In this document: positions 12,614 to 25,580 of the stretch, one piece after another | How positions within the stretch are numbered: position 1 is the first letter of the stretch | Layout: each line of letters starts with the position of its first letter | Source of the DNA: Hydractinia symbiolongicarpus | Taxonomy: Eukaryota; Cnidaria; Hydrozoa; Anthoathecata; Hydractiniidae | DNA length: 64,000 bases | Direction of reading: 5' to 3' | Assembly: GCF_029227915.1 (NCBI RefSeq) | Contig: NC_079886.1 | Location: 27,506,501-27,570,500 of the forward strand | The notes under the pieces: generated by a model | Told to the model about the DNA's origin: nothing | The model's input: the letters and a program-made list of their open reading frames with translations, nothing else | Databases searched by the model: none | Translations under genes and position numbers: made by a program

Positions 12614-13208
12614 AGCGTCTCATCAAAAACGAAATCATTTTTGAAAACTACAAGTCTCATGAGTTTTAGTGGTGAAAAAATAATTTAAAAAATCGTTCGG
12701 AAAATGAGTTTACTTCCAGTTTACTTTCTTTGCATACATTCGACTATACGGGTCAAGCCCGGGATTTACGGCAAATCGCGGGTTTTCGTTTGACGGCGAT
12801 TAAAATCTTTTATTCAGCGTCTCATCAAAAACGAAATCATTTTTGAAAACTACAAGTCTCATGCGTTTTAGTGGTGAAAAATAATTTAAAGAATCGTTCA
12901 GGAAATGAGTTTACTCCCAGTTTACTTTCTTTGTATACATTCGACTATACGGGCCGAGTCTGGGATTTACGGGAAATCGCGGGTTTTCGTTTGCCAGAGA
13001 TTAAACTCCTTTTATTCAGCGTCTCATCAAGAATGAAATCATTTTTGAAAATTACAAGTCTCATGCGTTTTAGTGGTGAAGAAATAATTTAAAAAATCGT
13101 TCGGCAAATGAGTTTACTCCCTGGGTACTTTCTTTGTATACTTTTCACTGTACGGTCGAGTCCGTGATATACGGAAAATCGCGGGTTTTCGTTTGCCGGC
13201 GATTAAAC

Positions 13209-13411
13209 TCCTTTTATTCAGCGTCTCATCAAAAATGAAATCATTTTTGAAAACTACAAGTCTCATGCGTTTTAGTGGTGAAAAAATATTTAAAAGAATC
13301 GTTCGGGAAGTGAGTTCACTCCCTGGGTACTTTCTTTGTATACTTTTGACTATACGGGCCGAGTCCGGGATTTACGGGAAATTGCAGGTTTTCATTTGCC
13401 GGCGATTGAAC
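13209..13411 (+). repeat. Representative 203-bp monomer
   Basis: Counted from TCCTTTT to the base before the next TCCTTTT, this unit is exactly 203 bp. A consensus monomer drawn from such units has about 36 C and 43 G (39% GC) and 13 CpG, where about 7.6 would be expected from composition. Landmarks in order are dyad A, the AAGTCTCATGCGTTTTAGTGG block, an A-rich tract, GAGTTTACTCCC (here GAGTTCACTCCC), GTATAC, ACTATACGGG, CCGGGATTTACGGG and the dyad B region. Because 203 leaves remainder 2 on division by 3, any open frame changes phase at every monomer. Confidence 0.95.
13229..13250. repeat. Dyad A: 10-bp perfect inverted repeat inside the monomer
   Basis: TCAAAAATGA at 13,229-13,238 and its exact reverse complement TCATTTTTGA at 13,241-13,250 are separated by AA. 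The same element is present in a large share of monomers across the window. Common variants alter one arm only: ATGAAATC becomes ACGAAATC or ACAAAATC on the left, and AAATCATTT becomes AAATCGTTT or AAATTGTTT on the right. Both arms therefore look like decayed CpG sites. The symmetry could bind a dimeric protein or form a small cruciform; neither is shown by the sequence. Confidence 0.85.
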
Positions 13412-14099
13412 TCCTTTTATTCAGCGTCTCATCAAAAATGAAATTGTTTTTGAAAACTACAAGTCTTATGCGTCTTAGTGGTAAAAAATTAATTTAAAAA
13501 ATCGTTCGGAAAATGAGTTTACTCCCAGTTTACTTTCTTTGTATACATTCGACTATACGGGTCAAGCCCGGGATTTACGGCAAATCGCGGGTTTTCGTTT
13601 GGCGGCGATTAAACTCCTTTTATTCAGCGTCTCAGTAAAAATGAAATCATTTTTGAAAACTACAAGTCTCATGCGTTTTAGTGGTGAAAAAATAATTTAA
13701 AAAATCGTTTGGGAAATGAGTTTACTCCCTGGGTACTTTCTTTTTATACTTTTCACTGTACGGGCCGAGTCCGTGATATACGGAAAATCGCGGGTTTTCG
13801 TTTGCCGGCGATTAAACTCCTTTTATTCAGCGTCTCATCAAAAATGAAATCATTTTTGAAAAATACAAGTCCCATGCGTTTTAGTGGTGAAAAAATAATT
13901 TAAAGAATCGTTCGGGAAATGAGTTTACTCCCTGGGTACTTTCTTTGTATACTTTTCACTGTACTGGCCGAGTCCGTGATATACGGAAAATCGCGAGTTT
14001 TCGTTTGCTGGTGATTAAACTTCTTTTATTCAGCGTCTCATCAAAAACGAAATCATTTTTGAAAACTACAAGTCTCATGCGTTTTAGTGGCGAAAAATA

Positions 14100-16540
14100 A
14101 TTTAAAGAATCGTTCGGGAAATAAGTTTACTCCCTGCGTACTTTCTTTGTATACTTTTGACTATACGGGCCGAGTCTGAGATTTACGGCAAATCGCGGGT
14201 TTTGGTTTGCCGGCGATTAAACTCCTTTTATTCAGCGTCTCAACAAAAATGAAATCATTTTTGAAAACTACAAGTCTCATGCGTTTTAGTGGTGAAGAAA
14301 TAATTTAAAAAATCGATCGGCAAATGAGTTTACTCCCTGGGTATTTTCTTTGTATACATTCGACTATACGGCCAAGCCCGGGATTTACGGGAAATCGCGG
14401 GTTTTCGTTTGCCGGCGATTAAACTCCTTTTATTCAGCGTCTCATCAAAAACGAAATCATTTTTGAAAACTACAAGTCCCATGCGTTTTAGTGGTGAAAA
14501 AGAATTTAAAGAATCGTTCGGTAAATGAGTTTACTCGCTGCGTACTTTCTCTGTATACTTTTGACTATACGGGCCGAGTCTGGGATTTACATGAAATCGC
14601 GGGTTTTCGTTTGCCGGAGATTAAACTCCTTTTATTCAGCGTCTCATCAAGAATGAAATCGTTTTTGAAAACTAGAAGTCTCAAGCGTTTTAGTGGTAAA
14701 AAATTAATTTAAAAAATCGTTCGGGAAATGAGTTTACTCCCAGTTTACTTTCTTTGTATACTTTTCACTGTACGGGCCGAGTCCGTGATATACGGAAAAT
14801 CGCGGGTTTTCGTTTGCCGGCGATTAAACTCCTTTTATTCAGCGTCTCATCAAAAATGAAATCATTTTTGAAAACTACAAGTCTCATGCGTTTTATTGGT
14901 GAAAAAATAATTAAAAGAATCGTTCGGGAAGTGAGTTTACTCCCTGGGTACTTTCTTTGTATACTTTTGACTATACGGGCCGATTCCGGGATTTACGGGA
15001 AATCGCGGGTTTTCGTTTGCCGGCGATTAAACTCCCTTTATTCAGCGTCTCAGCAAAAATGAAATCATTTTTGAAAACTACAAGTCTCATGCGTTTTAGT
15101 GATGAAGAAATAATTTAAAAAATCGTTTGGCAAATGAGTTTACTCCCTGGGTATTTTCTTTGTATACATTCGACTATACGGCCAAGCCCGGGATTTACGG
15201 GAAATCGCGGGTTTTCGTTTGCCGGCGATTAAACTTCTTTTATTCAGCGTCTCATCAAAAATGAAATCATTTTTGAAAACTACAAGTCTCATGCGTTTTA
15301 GTGGTGAAAAAATAATTTAAAGAATCGTTTGGGAAATGAGTTTACTCCCTGGGTACTTTCTTTGTATACTTTTCACTGTACGGGCCGAGTCCGTGATATA
15401 CGGAAAATCGCGGGTTTTCGTTTGCCGGCGATTAAACTCCTTTTATTCAGCATCTCATCAAAAATGAAATCATTTTTGAAAACTACAAGTCTCATGCGTT
15501 TTAGTGGTGAAAAAATAATTAAAAGAATCGTTCGGGAAGTGAGTTTACTCCCTGGGTACTTTCTTTGTATACTTTTGACTATACGGACCGAGTCCGGGAT
15601 TTACGGGAAATCGCGGGTTTTCGTTTGCCGGCGATTAAACTCCTTTTATTCAGCGTCTCAGCAAAAATGAAATCATTTTTGAAAACTACAAGTTTCATGC
15701 GTTTTAGTGGTGAAGAAATAATTTAAAAAATCGTTCGGCAAATGAGTTTACTCCCTAGGTATTTTCTATGTATACATTCGACTATACGGCCAAGCCCGGG
15801 ATTTACGGGAAATCGCGGGTTTTCGTTTGCCGGCGTTTAAACTCATTTTATTCAGCGTCTCATCAAAAATGAAATCATTTTTAAAAACTACAAGTCACAT
15901 GCGTTTTAGTGGTGAAGAAATAATTTAAAAAATCGTTCGGCAAATGAGTATACTTCCCTGCGTACTTTCTTTGTATACTTTTGACTATACGGGCCGAGTC
16001 TGTGATTTACGGCAAATCGCGGGTTTTAGTTTGCCGGCGATTAAACTCCTTTTATTCAGCGTCTCAACAAAAATGAAATCATTTTTGAAAACTACAAGTC
16101 TCATGCGTTTTAGTGGTGAAGAAATAATTTAAAAAATCGTTCGGCAAATGAGTTTACTCCCTGGGTATTTTCTTTGTATACATTCGACTATACGGCCAAG
16201 CCCGGGATTTACGGGAAATCGCGGGTTTTCGTTTGCCGGCGATTAAACTCCTTTTATTCAGCGTCTCATCAAAAATGAAATAATTTTTAAAAACTACAAG
16301 TCTCATGCCTTTTAGTGGTGAAGAAATAATTTAAAAAATCGTTCGGCAAATGAGTTTACTCCCTGGGTATTTTCTATGTATACATTCGACTATACGGCCA
16401 AGCCCGGGATTTACGGGAAATTGCGGGTTTTCGTTTGCCGGCGATTAAACTCCTTTTATTCAGCGTCTCATCAAAAACGAAATCATTTTTGAAAACTACA
16501 AGTCTCATGCGTTTTAGTGGTGAAAAAGAATTTAAAGAAT
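14100..16540 (+). repeat. 12-monomer block, copy 1 of 3
   Basis: Matches 16,906-19,375 (shift 2,834) and 21,361-23,830 (shift 7,289). Private markers in order are GGAAATAAGTTTAC, GATCGGCAAATG, CTCGCTGCGTAC, TTTACATGAAATCG, ACTAGAAGTCTCAAGC, TTTTATTGGTG, CCGATTCCGGG, CAGCATCTCATC and GAGTATACTTCCC. It still reads AAGCCCGGGATTTAC near 15,797, where the other two copies share CCCGTGATTTAC, so it branched off first. Confidence 0.85.
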
Positions 16541-16905
16541 CGTTCGGGAAATAAGTTTACTCCCTGCGTACTTTCTTTGTATACTTTTGACTATACGGGC
16601 CGAGTCTGAGATTTACGGCAAATCGCGGGTTTTGGTTTGCCGGCGATTAAACTCCTTTTATTCAGCGTCTTAACAAAAATGAAATCATTTTTGAAAACTA
16701 CAAGTCTCATGCGTTTTAGTGGTGAAGAAATAATTTAAAAAATCGATCGGCAAATGAGTTTACTCCCTGGGTATTTTCTTTGTATACATTCGACTATACG
16801 GCCAAGCCCGGGATTTACGGGAAATCGCGGGTTTTCGTTTGCCGGCGATTAAACTCCTTTTATTCAGCGTCTCATCAAAAACGAAATCATTTTTGAAAAC
16901 TACAA
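16500..16905 (+). repeat. 406-bp two-monomer tandem duplication
   Basis: The monomer pair carrying GAAAAAGAATTT, GGAAATAAGTTTAC, TTTTGGTTTGCC, GCGTCTTAACAAAAATG and GATCGGCAAATG is repeated at once at 16,906-17,311 with no difference I could spot. The corresponding place near 21.4 kb has one copy only. Confidence 0.8.
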
Positions 16906-19375
16906 GTCTCATGCGTTTTAGTGGTGAAAAAGAATTTAAAGAATCGTTCGGGAAATAAGTTTACTCCCTGCGTACTTTCTTTGTATACTTTTGACTATAC
17001 GGGCCGAGTCTGAGATTTACGGCAAATCGCGGGTTTTGGTTTGCCGGCGATTAAACTCCTTTTATTCAGCGTCTTAACAAAAATGAAATCATTTTTGAAA
17101 ACTACAAGTCTCATGCGTTTTAGTGGTGAAGAAATAATTTAAAAAATCGATCGGCAAATGAGTTTACTCCCTGGGTATTTTCTTTGTATACATTCGACTA
17201 TACGGCCAAGCCCGGGATTTACGGGAAATCGCGGGTTTTCGTTTGCCGGCGATTAAACTCCTTTTATTCAGCGTCTCATCAAAAACGAAATCATTTTTGA
17301 AAACTACAAGTCCCATGCGTTTTAGTGGTGAAAAAGAATTTAAAGAATCGTTCGGTAAATGAGTTTACTCGCTGCGTACTTTCTCTGTATACTTTTGACT
17401 ATACGGGCCGAGTCTGGGATTTACATGAAATCGCGGGTTTTCGTTTGCCGGAGATTAAACTCCTTTTATTCAGCGTCTCATCAAGAATGAAATCGTTTTT
17501 GAAAACTAGAAGTCTCAAGCGTTTTAGTGGTAAAAAATTAATTTAAAAAATCGTTCGGGAAATGAGTTTACTCCCAGTTTACTTTCTTTGTATACTTTTC
17601 ACTGTACGGGCCGAGTCCGTGATATACGGAAAATCGCGGGTTTTCGTTTGCCGGCGATTAAACTCCTTTTATTCAGCGTCTCATCAAAAATGAAATCATT
17701 TTTGAAAACTACAAGTCTCATGCGTTTTATTGGTGAAAAAATAATTAAAAGAATCGTTCGGGAAGTGAGTTTACTCCCTGGGTACTTTCTTTGTATACTT
17801 TTGACTATACGGGCCGATTCCGGGATTTACGGGAAATCGCGGGTTTTCGTTTGCCGGCGATTAAACTCCCTTTATTCAGCGTCTCAGCAAAAATGAAATC
17901 ATTTTTGAAAACTACAAGTCTCATGCGTTTTAGTGATGAAGAAATAATTTAAAAAATCGTTTGGCAAATGAGTTTACTCCCTGGGTATTTTCTTTGTATA
18001 CATTCGACTATACGGCCAAGCCCGGGATTTACGGGAAATCGCGGGTTTTCGTTTGCCGGCGATTAAACTTCTTTTATTCAGCGTCTCATCAAAAATGAAA
18101 TCATTTTTGAAAACTACAAGTCTCATGCGTTTTAGTGGTGAAAAAATAATTTAAAGAATCGTTTGGGAAATGAGTTTACTCCCTGGGTACTTTCTTTGTA
18201 TACTTTTCACTGTACGGGCCGAGTCCGTGATATACGGAAAATCGCGGGTTTTCGTTTGCCGGCGATTAAACTCCTTTTATTCAGCATCTCATCAAAAATG
18301 AAATCATTTTTGAAAACTACAAGTCTCATGCGTTTTAGTGGTGAAAAAATAATTAAAAGAATCGTTCGGGAAGTGAGTTTACTCCCTGGGTACTTTCTTT
18401 GTATACTTTTGACTATACGGACCGAGTCCGGGATTTACGGGAAATCGCGGGTTTTCGTTTGCCGGCGATTAAACTCCTTTTATTCAGCGTCTCAGCAAAA
18501 ATGAAATCATTTTTGAAAACTACAAGTTTCATGCGTTTTAGTGGTGAAGAAATAATTTAAAAAATCGTTCGGCAAATGAGTTTACTCCCTAGGTATTTTC
18601 TATGTATACATTCGACTATACGGCCAAGCCCGTGATTTACGGGAAATCGCGGGTTTTCGTTTGCCGGCGTTTAAACTCATTTTATTCAGCGTCTCATCAA
18701 AAATGAAATCATTTTTAAAAACTACAAGTCACATGCGTTTTAGTGGTGAAGAAATAATTTAAAAAATCGTTCGGCAAATGAGTATACTTCCCTGCGTACT
18801 TTCTTTGTATACTTTTGACTATACGGGCCGAGTCTGTGATTTACGGCAAATCGCGGGTTTTAGTTTGCCGGCGATTAAACTCCTTTTATTCAGCGTCTCA
18901 ACAAAAATGAAATCATTTTTGAAAACTACAAGTCTCATGCGTTTTAGTGGTGAAGAAATAATTTAAAAAATCGTTCGGCAAATGAGTTTACTCCCTGGGT
19001 ATTTTCTTTGTATACATTCGACTATACGGCCAAGCCCGGGATTTACGGGAAATCGCGGGTTTTCGTTTGCCGGCGATTAAACTCCTTTTATTCAGCGTCT
19101 CATCAAAAATGAAATAATTTTTAAAAACTACAAGTCTCATGCCTTTTAGTGGTGAAGAAATAATTTAAAAAATCGTTCGGCAAATGAGTTTACTCCCTGG
19201 GTATTTTCTATGTATACATTCGACTATACGGCCAAGCCCGGGATTTACGGGAAATTGCGGGTTTTCGTTTGCCGGCGATTAAACTCCTTTTATTCAGCGT
19301 CTCATCAAAAACGAAATCATTTTTGAAAACTACAAGTCTCATGCGTTTTAGTGGTGAAAAAGAATTTAAAGAATC
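16906..19375 (+). repeat. 12-monomer block, copy 2 of 3
   Basis: Same ordered markers as 14,100-16,540 and nearly identical. It also forms the first part of the larger 4,455-bp unit, with which it was later re-duplicated. Confidence 0.85.
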
Positions 19376-21360
19376 GTTCGGGAAATGAGTTTACTCCCTG
19401 CGTACTTTCTTTGTATACTTTTGACTATACGGGCCGAGTCTGGGATTTACGGGAAATCGCGGGTTTTCGTTTGCCGGAGATTAAACTCCTTTTATTCAGC
19501 GTCTCATCAAGAATGAAATCGTTTTTGAAAACTACAAGTCTCATGCGTTTTAGTGGTAAAAAATTAATTTAAAAAATCGTTCGGGAAATGAGTTTACTCC
19601 CAGTTCACTTTCTTTGTATACATTCGACTATACAGGCCGAGTCTGGAATTTACGGGAAATCGCGGGTTTTCGTTTGCCGGAGATTAAACTCCTTTTATTT
19701 AGCGTCTCATCAAGAATGAAATCATTTTTGAAAACTACAAGTCTCATGCGTTTTAGTGGTGAAGAAATAATTTAAAAAATCGTTCGGCAAATGAGTTTAC
19801 TCCCTGGGTATTTTCTTTGTATACATTCGACTATACGGCCAAGCCCAGGATTTACGGGAAATCGCGGGTTTTCGTTTGCCGGCGATTAAACTCCTTTTGT
19901 TCAACGTCTCATCAAAAACGAAATCATTTTTGAAAACTACAAGTCTCATGCGTTTTAGTGGTGAAAAAATAATTTAAAGAATCGTTTGGGAAATGAGTTT
20001 ACTCCCTGGGTACTTTCTTTGTATACTTTTGACTATACGGGCCGAGTCCGGGATTTACGGGAAATCGCGGGTTTTCGTTTGCCGGCGATTAAACTCCTTT
20101 TATTCAGCGTCTCAGCAAAAATGAAGTCATTTTTGAAAACTACAAGTCTCATGCGTTTTAGTGGTGAAGAAATAATTTAAAAAATCGTTCGGCAAATGAG
20201 TTTACTCCCTGGGTATTTTCTTTGTATACATTCGACTATACGGCCAAGCCCGGGATTTACGGGAAATCGCGGGTTTTCGTTTGCCGGCGATTAAACTCCT
20301 TTTATTCAGCGTCTCATCAAAAATGAAATCATTTTTGAAAACTACAAGTCTCATGCGTTTTAGTGGTGAAGAAATAATTTAAAAAATCGTTCGGCAAATG
20401 AGTTTACTCCCTGGGTATTTTCTTTGTATACATTCGACTATACGGCCAAGCCCGAAATTTACGGGAAATCGCGGGTTTTCGTTTGCCGGCGATTAAACTC
20501 CTTTTATTCAGCGTCTCATCAAAAACGAAATCATTTTTGAAAACTACAAGTCTCATCCGTTTTAGTGGTGAAAAAATAATTTAAAGAATCGTTTGGGAAA
20601 TGAGTTTACTCCCTGGGTACTTTCTTTGTATACTTTTCACTGTACGGGCCGAGTCCGTGATATACGGAAAATCGCGGGTTTTCGTTTGCCGGCGATTAAA
20701 CTCCTTTTGTTCAACGTCTCATCAAAAACGAAATCATTTTTGAAAACTACAAGTGTCATGCGTTTTAGTGGAGAAAAAATAATTTAAAGAATCGTTTGGG
20801 AAATGAGTTTACTCCCTGGGTACTTTCTTTGTATACTTTTCACTGTACGGGCCGAGTCCGTGATATACGGAAAATCGCGGGTTTTCGTTTGCCGGCGATT
20901 AAACTCCTTTTATTCAGCGTCTCATCAAAAATGAAATCATTTTTGAAAACTACAAGTCTCATGCGTTTTAGTGGTGAAAAAATAATTAAAAGAATCGTTC
21001 GGGAAGTGAGTTTACTACCTGGGTACTTTCTTTGTATACTCTTGACTATACGGGCCGAATCTGGGATTTACGGGAAATTGCAGGTTTTCGTTTGCCGGCG
21101 ATTAAACTCCTTTTATTCAGCGTCTCATCAAAAATGAAATCATTTTTGAAAACTACAAGTCTCATGCCTTTTAGTGGTGAAGAAATAATTTAAAAAATCG
21201 TTCGGCAAATGAGTTTACTCCCTGGGTATTTTCTATGTATACATTCGACTATACGGCCAAGCCCGGGATTTACGGGAAATTGCGGGTTTTCGTTTGCCGG
21301 CGATTAAACTCCTTTTATTCAGCGTCTCATCAAAAACGAAATCATTTTTGAAAACTACAA
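16906..21360 (+). repeat. 4,455-bp, 22-monomer unit, copy 1
   Basis: The whole interval matches 21,361-25,550 at a fixed 4,455-bp shift; the marker GTGGTGAAAAAGAA at 16,921 recurs at 21,376. Beyond the 12-monomer block it contains the TCACTTTCTTTG, ACAGGCCGAGTCTGGAATT, TTTGTTCAACGTC, AATGAAGTCATT and GTGTCATGCG variants in order. This is the largest clean duplication in the window. Confidence 0.9.
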
Positions 21361-23830
21361 GTCTCATGCGTTTTAGTGGTGAAAAAGAATTTAAAGAATC
21401 GTTCGGGAAATAAGTTTACTCCCTGCGTACTTTCTTTGTATACTTTTGACTATACGGGCCGAGTCTGAGATTTACGGCAAATCGCGGGTTTTGGTTTGCC
21501 GGCGATTAAACTCCTTTTATTCAGCGTCTTAACAAAAATGAAATCATTTTTGAAAACTACAAGTCTCATGCGTTTTAGTGGTGAAGAAATAATTTAAAAA
21601 ATCGATCGGCAAATGAGTTTACTCCCTGGGTATTTTCTTTGTATACATTCGACTATACGGCCAAGCCCGGGATTTACGGGAAATCGCGGGTTTTCGTTTG
21701 CCGGCGATTAAACTCCTTTTATTCAGCGTCTCATCAAAAACGAAATCATTTTTGAAAACTACAAGTCCCATGCGTTTTAGTGGTGAAAAAGAATTTAAAG
21801 AATCGTTCGGTAAATGAGTTTACTCGCTGCGTACTTTCTCTGTATACTTTTGACTATACGGGCCGAGTCTGGGATTTACATGAAATCGCGGGTTTTCGTT
21901 TGCCGGAGATTAAACTCCTTTTATTCAGCGTCTCATCAAGAATGAAATCGTTTTTGAAAACTAGAAGTCTCAAGCGTTTTAGTGGTAAAAAATTAATTTA
22001 AAAAATCGTTCGGGAAATGAGTTTACTCCCAGTTTACTTTCTTTGTATACTTTTCACTGTACGGGCCGAGTCCGTGATATACGGAAAATCGCGGGTTTTC
22101 GTTTGCCGGCGATTAAACTCCTTTTATTCAGCGTCTCATCAAAAATGAAATCATTTTTGAAAACTACAAGTCTCATGCGTTTTATTGGTGAAAAAATAAT
22201 TAAAAGAATCGTTCGGGAAGTGAGTTTACTCCCTGGGTACTTTCTTTGTATACTTTTGACTATACGGGCCGATTCCGGGATTTACGGGAAATCGCGGGTT
22301 TTCGTTTGCCGGCGATTAAACTCCCTTTATTCAGCGTCTCAGCAAAAATGAAATCATTTTTGAAAACTACAAGTCTCATGCGTTTTAGTGATGAAGAAAT
22401 AATTTAAAAAATCGTTTGGCAAATGAGTTTACTCCCTGGGTATTTTCTTTGTATACATTCGACTATACGGCCAAGCCCGGGATTTACGGGAAATCGCGGG
22501 TTTTCGTTTGCCGGCGATTAAACTTCTTTTATTCAGCGTCTCATCAAAAATGAAATCATTTTTGAAAACTACAAGTCTCATGCGTTTTAGTGGTGAAAAA
22601 ATAATTTAAAGAATCGTTTGGGAAATGAGTTTACTCCCTGGGTACTTTCTTTGTATACTTTTCACTGTACGGGCCGAGTCCGTGATATACGGAAAATCGC
22701 GGGTTTTCGTTTGCCGGCGATTAAACTCCTTTTATTCAGCATCTCATCAAAAATGAAATCATTTTTGAAAACTACAAGTCTCATGCGTTTTAGTGGTGAA
22801 AAAATAATTAAAAGAATCGTTCGGGAAGTGAGTTTACTCCCTGGGTACTTTCTTTGTATACTTTTGACTATACGGACCGAGTCCAGGATTTACGGGAAAT
22901 CGCGGGTTTTCGTTTGCCGGCGATTAAACTCCTTTTATTCAGCGTCTCAGCAAAAATGAAATCATTTTTGAAAACTACAAGTTTCATGCGTTTTAGTGGT
23001 GAAGAAATAATTTAAAAAATCGTTCGGCAAATGAGTTTACTCCCTAGGTATTTTCTATGTATACATTCGACTATACGGCCAAGCCCGTGATTTACGGGAA
23101 ATCGCGGGTTTTCGTTTGCCGGCGTTTAAACTCATTTTATTCAGCGTCTCATCAAAAATGAAATCATTTTTAAAAACTACAAGTCACATGCGTTTTAGTG
23201 GTGAAGAAATAATTTAAAAAATCGTTCGGCAAATGAGTATACTTCCCTGCGTACTTTCTTTGTATACTTTTGACTATACGGGCCGAGTCTGTGATTTACG
23301 GCAAATCGCGGGTTTTAGTTTGCCGGCGATTAAACTCCTTTTATTCAGCGTCTCAACAAAAATGAAATCATTTTTGAAAACTACAAGTCTCATGCGTTTT
23401 AGTGGTGAAGAAATAATTTAAAAAATCGTTCGGCAAATGAGTTTACTCCCTGGGTATTTTCTTTGTATACATTCGACTATACGGCCAAGCCCGGGATTTA
23501 CGGGAAATCGCGGGTTTTCGTTTGCCGGCGATTAAACTCCTTTTATTCAGCGTCTCATCAAAAATGAAATAATTTTTAAAAACTACAAGTCTCATGCCTT
23601 TTAGTGGTGAAGAAATAATTTAAAAAATCGTTCGGCAAATGAGTTTACTCCCTGGGTATTTTCTATGTATACATTCGACTATACGGCCAAGCCCGGGATT
23701 TACGGGAAATTGCGGGTTTTCGTTTGCCGGCGATTAAACTCCTTTTATTCAGCGTCTCATCAAAAACGAAATCATTTTTGAAAACTACAAGTCTCATGCG
23801 TTTTAGTGGTGAAAAAGAATTTAAAGAATC
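21361..23830 (+). repeat. 12-monomer block, copy 3 of 3
   Basis: Shift of 4,455 bp from copy 2, sharing CCCGTGATTTACGGG (about 23,086 against 18,631) that copy 1 lacks. The nearest difference I noted from copy 2 is GTCCAGGATTT near 22,884 against GTCCGGGATTT near 18,429, a CpG-to-CpA change. Confidence 0.85.
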
Positions 23831-25550
23831 GTTCGGGAAATGAGTTTACTCCCTGCGTACTTTCTTTGTATACTTTTGACTATACGGGCCGAGTCTGGGA
23901 TTTACGGGAAATCGCGGGTTTTCGTTTGCCGGAGATTAAACTCCTTTTATTCAGCGTCTCATCAAGAATGAAATCGTTTTTGAAAACTACAAGTCTCATG
24001 CGTTTTAGTGGTAAAAAATTAATTTAAAAAATCGTTCGGGAAATGAGTTTACTCCCAGTTCACTTTCTTTGTATACATTCGACTATACAGGCCGAGTCTG
24101 GAATTTACGGGAAATCGCGGGTTTTCGTTTGCCGGAGATTAAACTCCTTTTATTTAGCGTCTCATCAAGAATGAAATCATTTTTGAAAACTACAAGTCTC
24201 ATGCGTTTTAGTGGTGAAGAAATAATTTAAAAAATCGTTCGGCAAATGAGTTTACTCCCTGGGTATTTTCTTTGTATACATTCGACTATACGGCCAAGCC
24301 CAGGATTTACGGGAAATCGCGGGTTTTCGTTTGCCGGCGATTAAACTCCTTTTGTTCAACGTCTCATCAAAAACGAAATCATTTTTGAAAACTACAAGTC
24401 TCATGCGTTTTAGTGGTGAAAAAATAATTTAAAGAATCGTTTGGGAAATGAGTTTACTCCCTGGGTACTTTCTTTGTATACTTTTGACTATACGGGCCGA
24501 GTCCGGGATTTACGGGAAATCGCGGGTTTTCGTTTGCCGGCGATTAAACTCCTTTTATTCAGCGTCTCAGCAAAAATGAAGTCATTTTTGAAAACTACAA
24601 GTCTCATGCGTTTTAGTGGTGAAGAAATAATTTAAAAAATCGTTCGGCAAATGAGTTTACTCCCTGGGTATTTTCTTTGTATACATTCGACTATACGGCC
24701 AAGCCCGGGATTTACGGGAAATCGCGGGTTTTCGTTTGCCGGCGATTAAACTCCTTTTATTCAGCGTCTCATCAAAAATGAAATCATTTTTGAAAACTAC
24801 AAGTCTCATGCGTTTTAGTGGTGAAGAAATAATTTAAAAAATCGTTCGGCAAATGAGTTTACTCCCTGGGTATTTTCTTTGTATACATTCGACTATACGG
24901 CCAAGCCCGAAATTTACGGGAAATCGCGGGTTTTCGTTTGCCGGCGATTAAACTCCTTTTATTCAGCGTCTCATCAAAAACGAAATCATTTTTGAAAACT
25001 ACAAGTCTCATCCGTTTTAGTGGTGAAAAAATAATTTAAAGAATCGTTTGGGAAATGAGTTTACTCCCTGGGTACTTTCTTTGTATACTTTTCACTGTAC
25101 GGGCCGAGTCCGTGATATACGGAAAATCGCGGGTTTTCGTTTGCCGGCGATTAAACTCCTTTTGTTCAACGTCTCATCAAAAACGAAATCATTTTTGAAA
25201 ACTACAAGTGTCATGCGTTTTAGTGGAGAAAAAATAATTTAAAGAATCGTTTGGGAAATGAGTTTACTCCCTGGGTACTTTCTTTGTATACTTTTCACTG
25301 TACGGGCCGAGTCCGTGATATACGGAAAATCGCGGGTTTTCGTTTGCCGGCGATTAAACTCCTTTTATTCAGCGTCTCATCAAAAATGAAATCATTTTTG
25401 AAAACTACAAGTCTCATGCGTTTTAGTGGTGAAAAAATAATTAAAAGAATCGTTCGGGAAGTGAGTTTACTACCTGGGTACTTTCTTTGTATACTCTTGA
25501 CTATACGGGCCGAATCTGGGATTTACGGGAAATTGCAGGTTTTCGTTTGC
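21361..25550 (+). repeat. 4,455-bp, 22-monomer unit, copy 2 (slightly short)
   Basis: Nearly identical to copy 1, so it is the youngest large event seen here. Homology breaks near 25,546, where copy 1 has TTTGCCGGCGATTAAAC and this copy has TTTGCCAGCGATTGAAC and then runs into the AATTAGAAG family. Confidence 0.9.
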
Positions 25551-25580
25551 CAGCGATTGAACTCCTTTTATTCAGCGTCT

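Larger units (their letters stand above)
7735..14100 (+). repeat. Mixed-monomer domain
   Basis: About 31 monomers that alternate several recognisable types: one with CGGCAAATGAG plus GGGTATTTTC, one with CTTTTCACTGTACGG plus CCGTGATATACGG, one with CTCCCAGTTTAC plus CATTTGACTATACGGGTC, and one with CCCCTGCGTAC plus CCGGAGATT. A six-monomer tandem duplication lies at 9,470-11,897. The CCCCTGCGTAC type recurs at about 8,250, 10,480, 11,700 and 11,900. Confidence 0.75.

Noticed and set aside
13229-13250. Dyad A as a structured RNA stem
   Set aside because: Arm changes are mostly one-sided and not compensatory, so there is no covariation support for an RNA hairpin.
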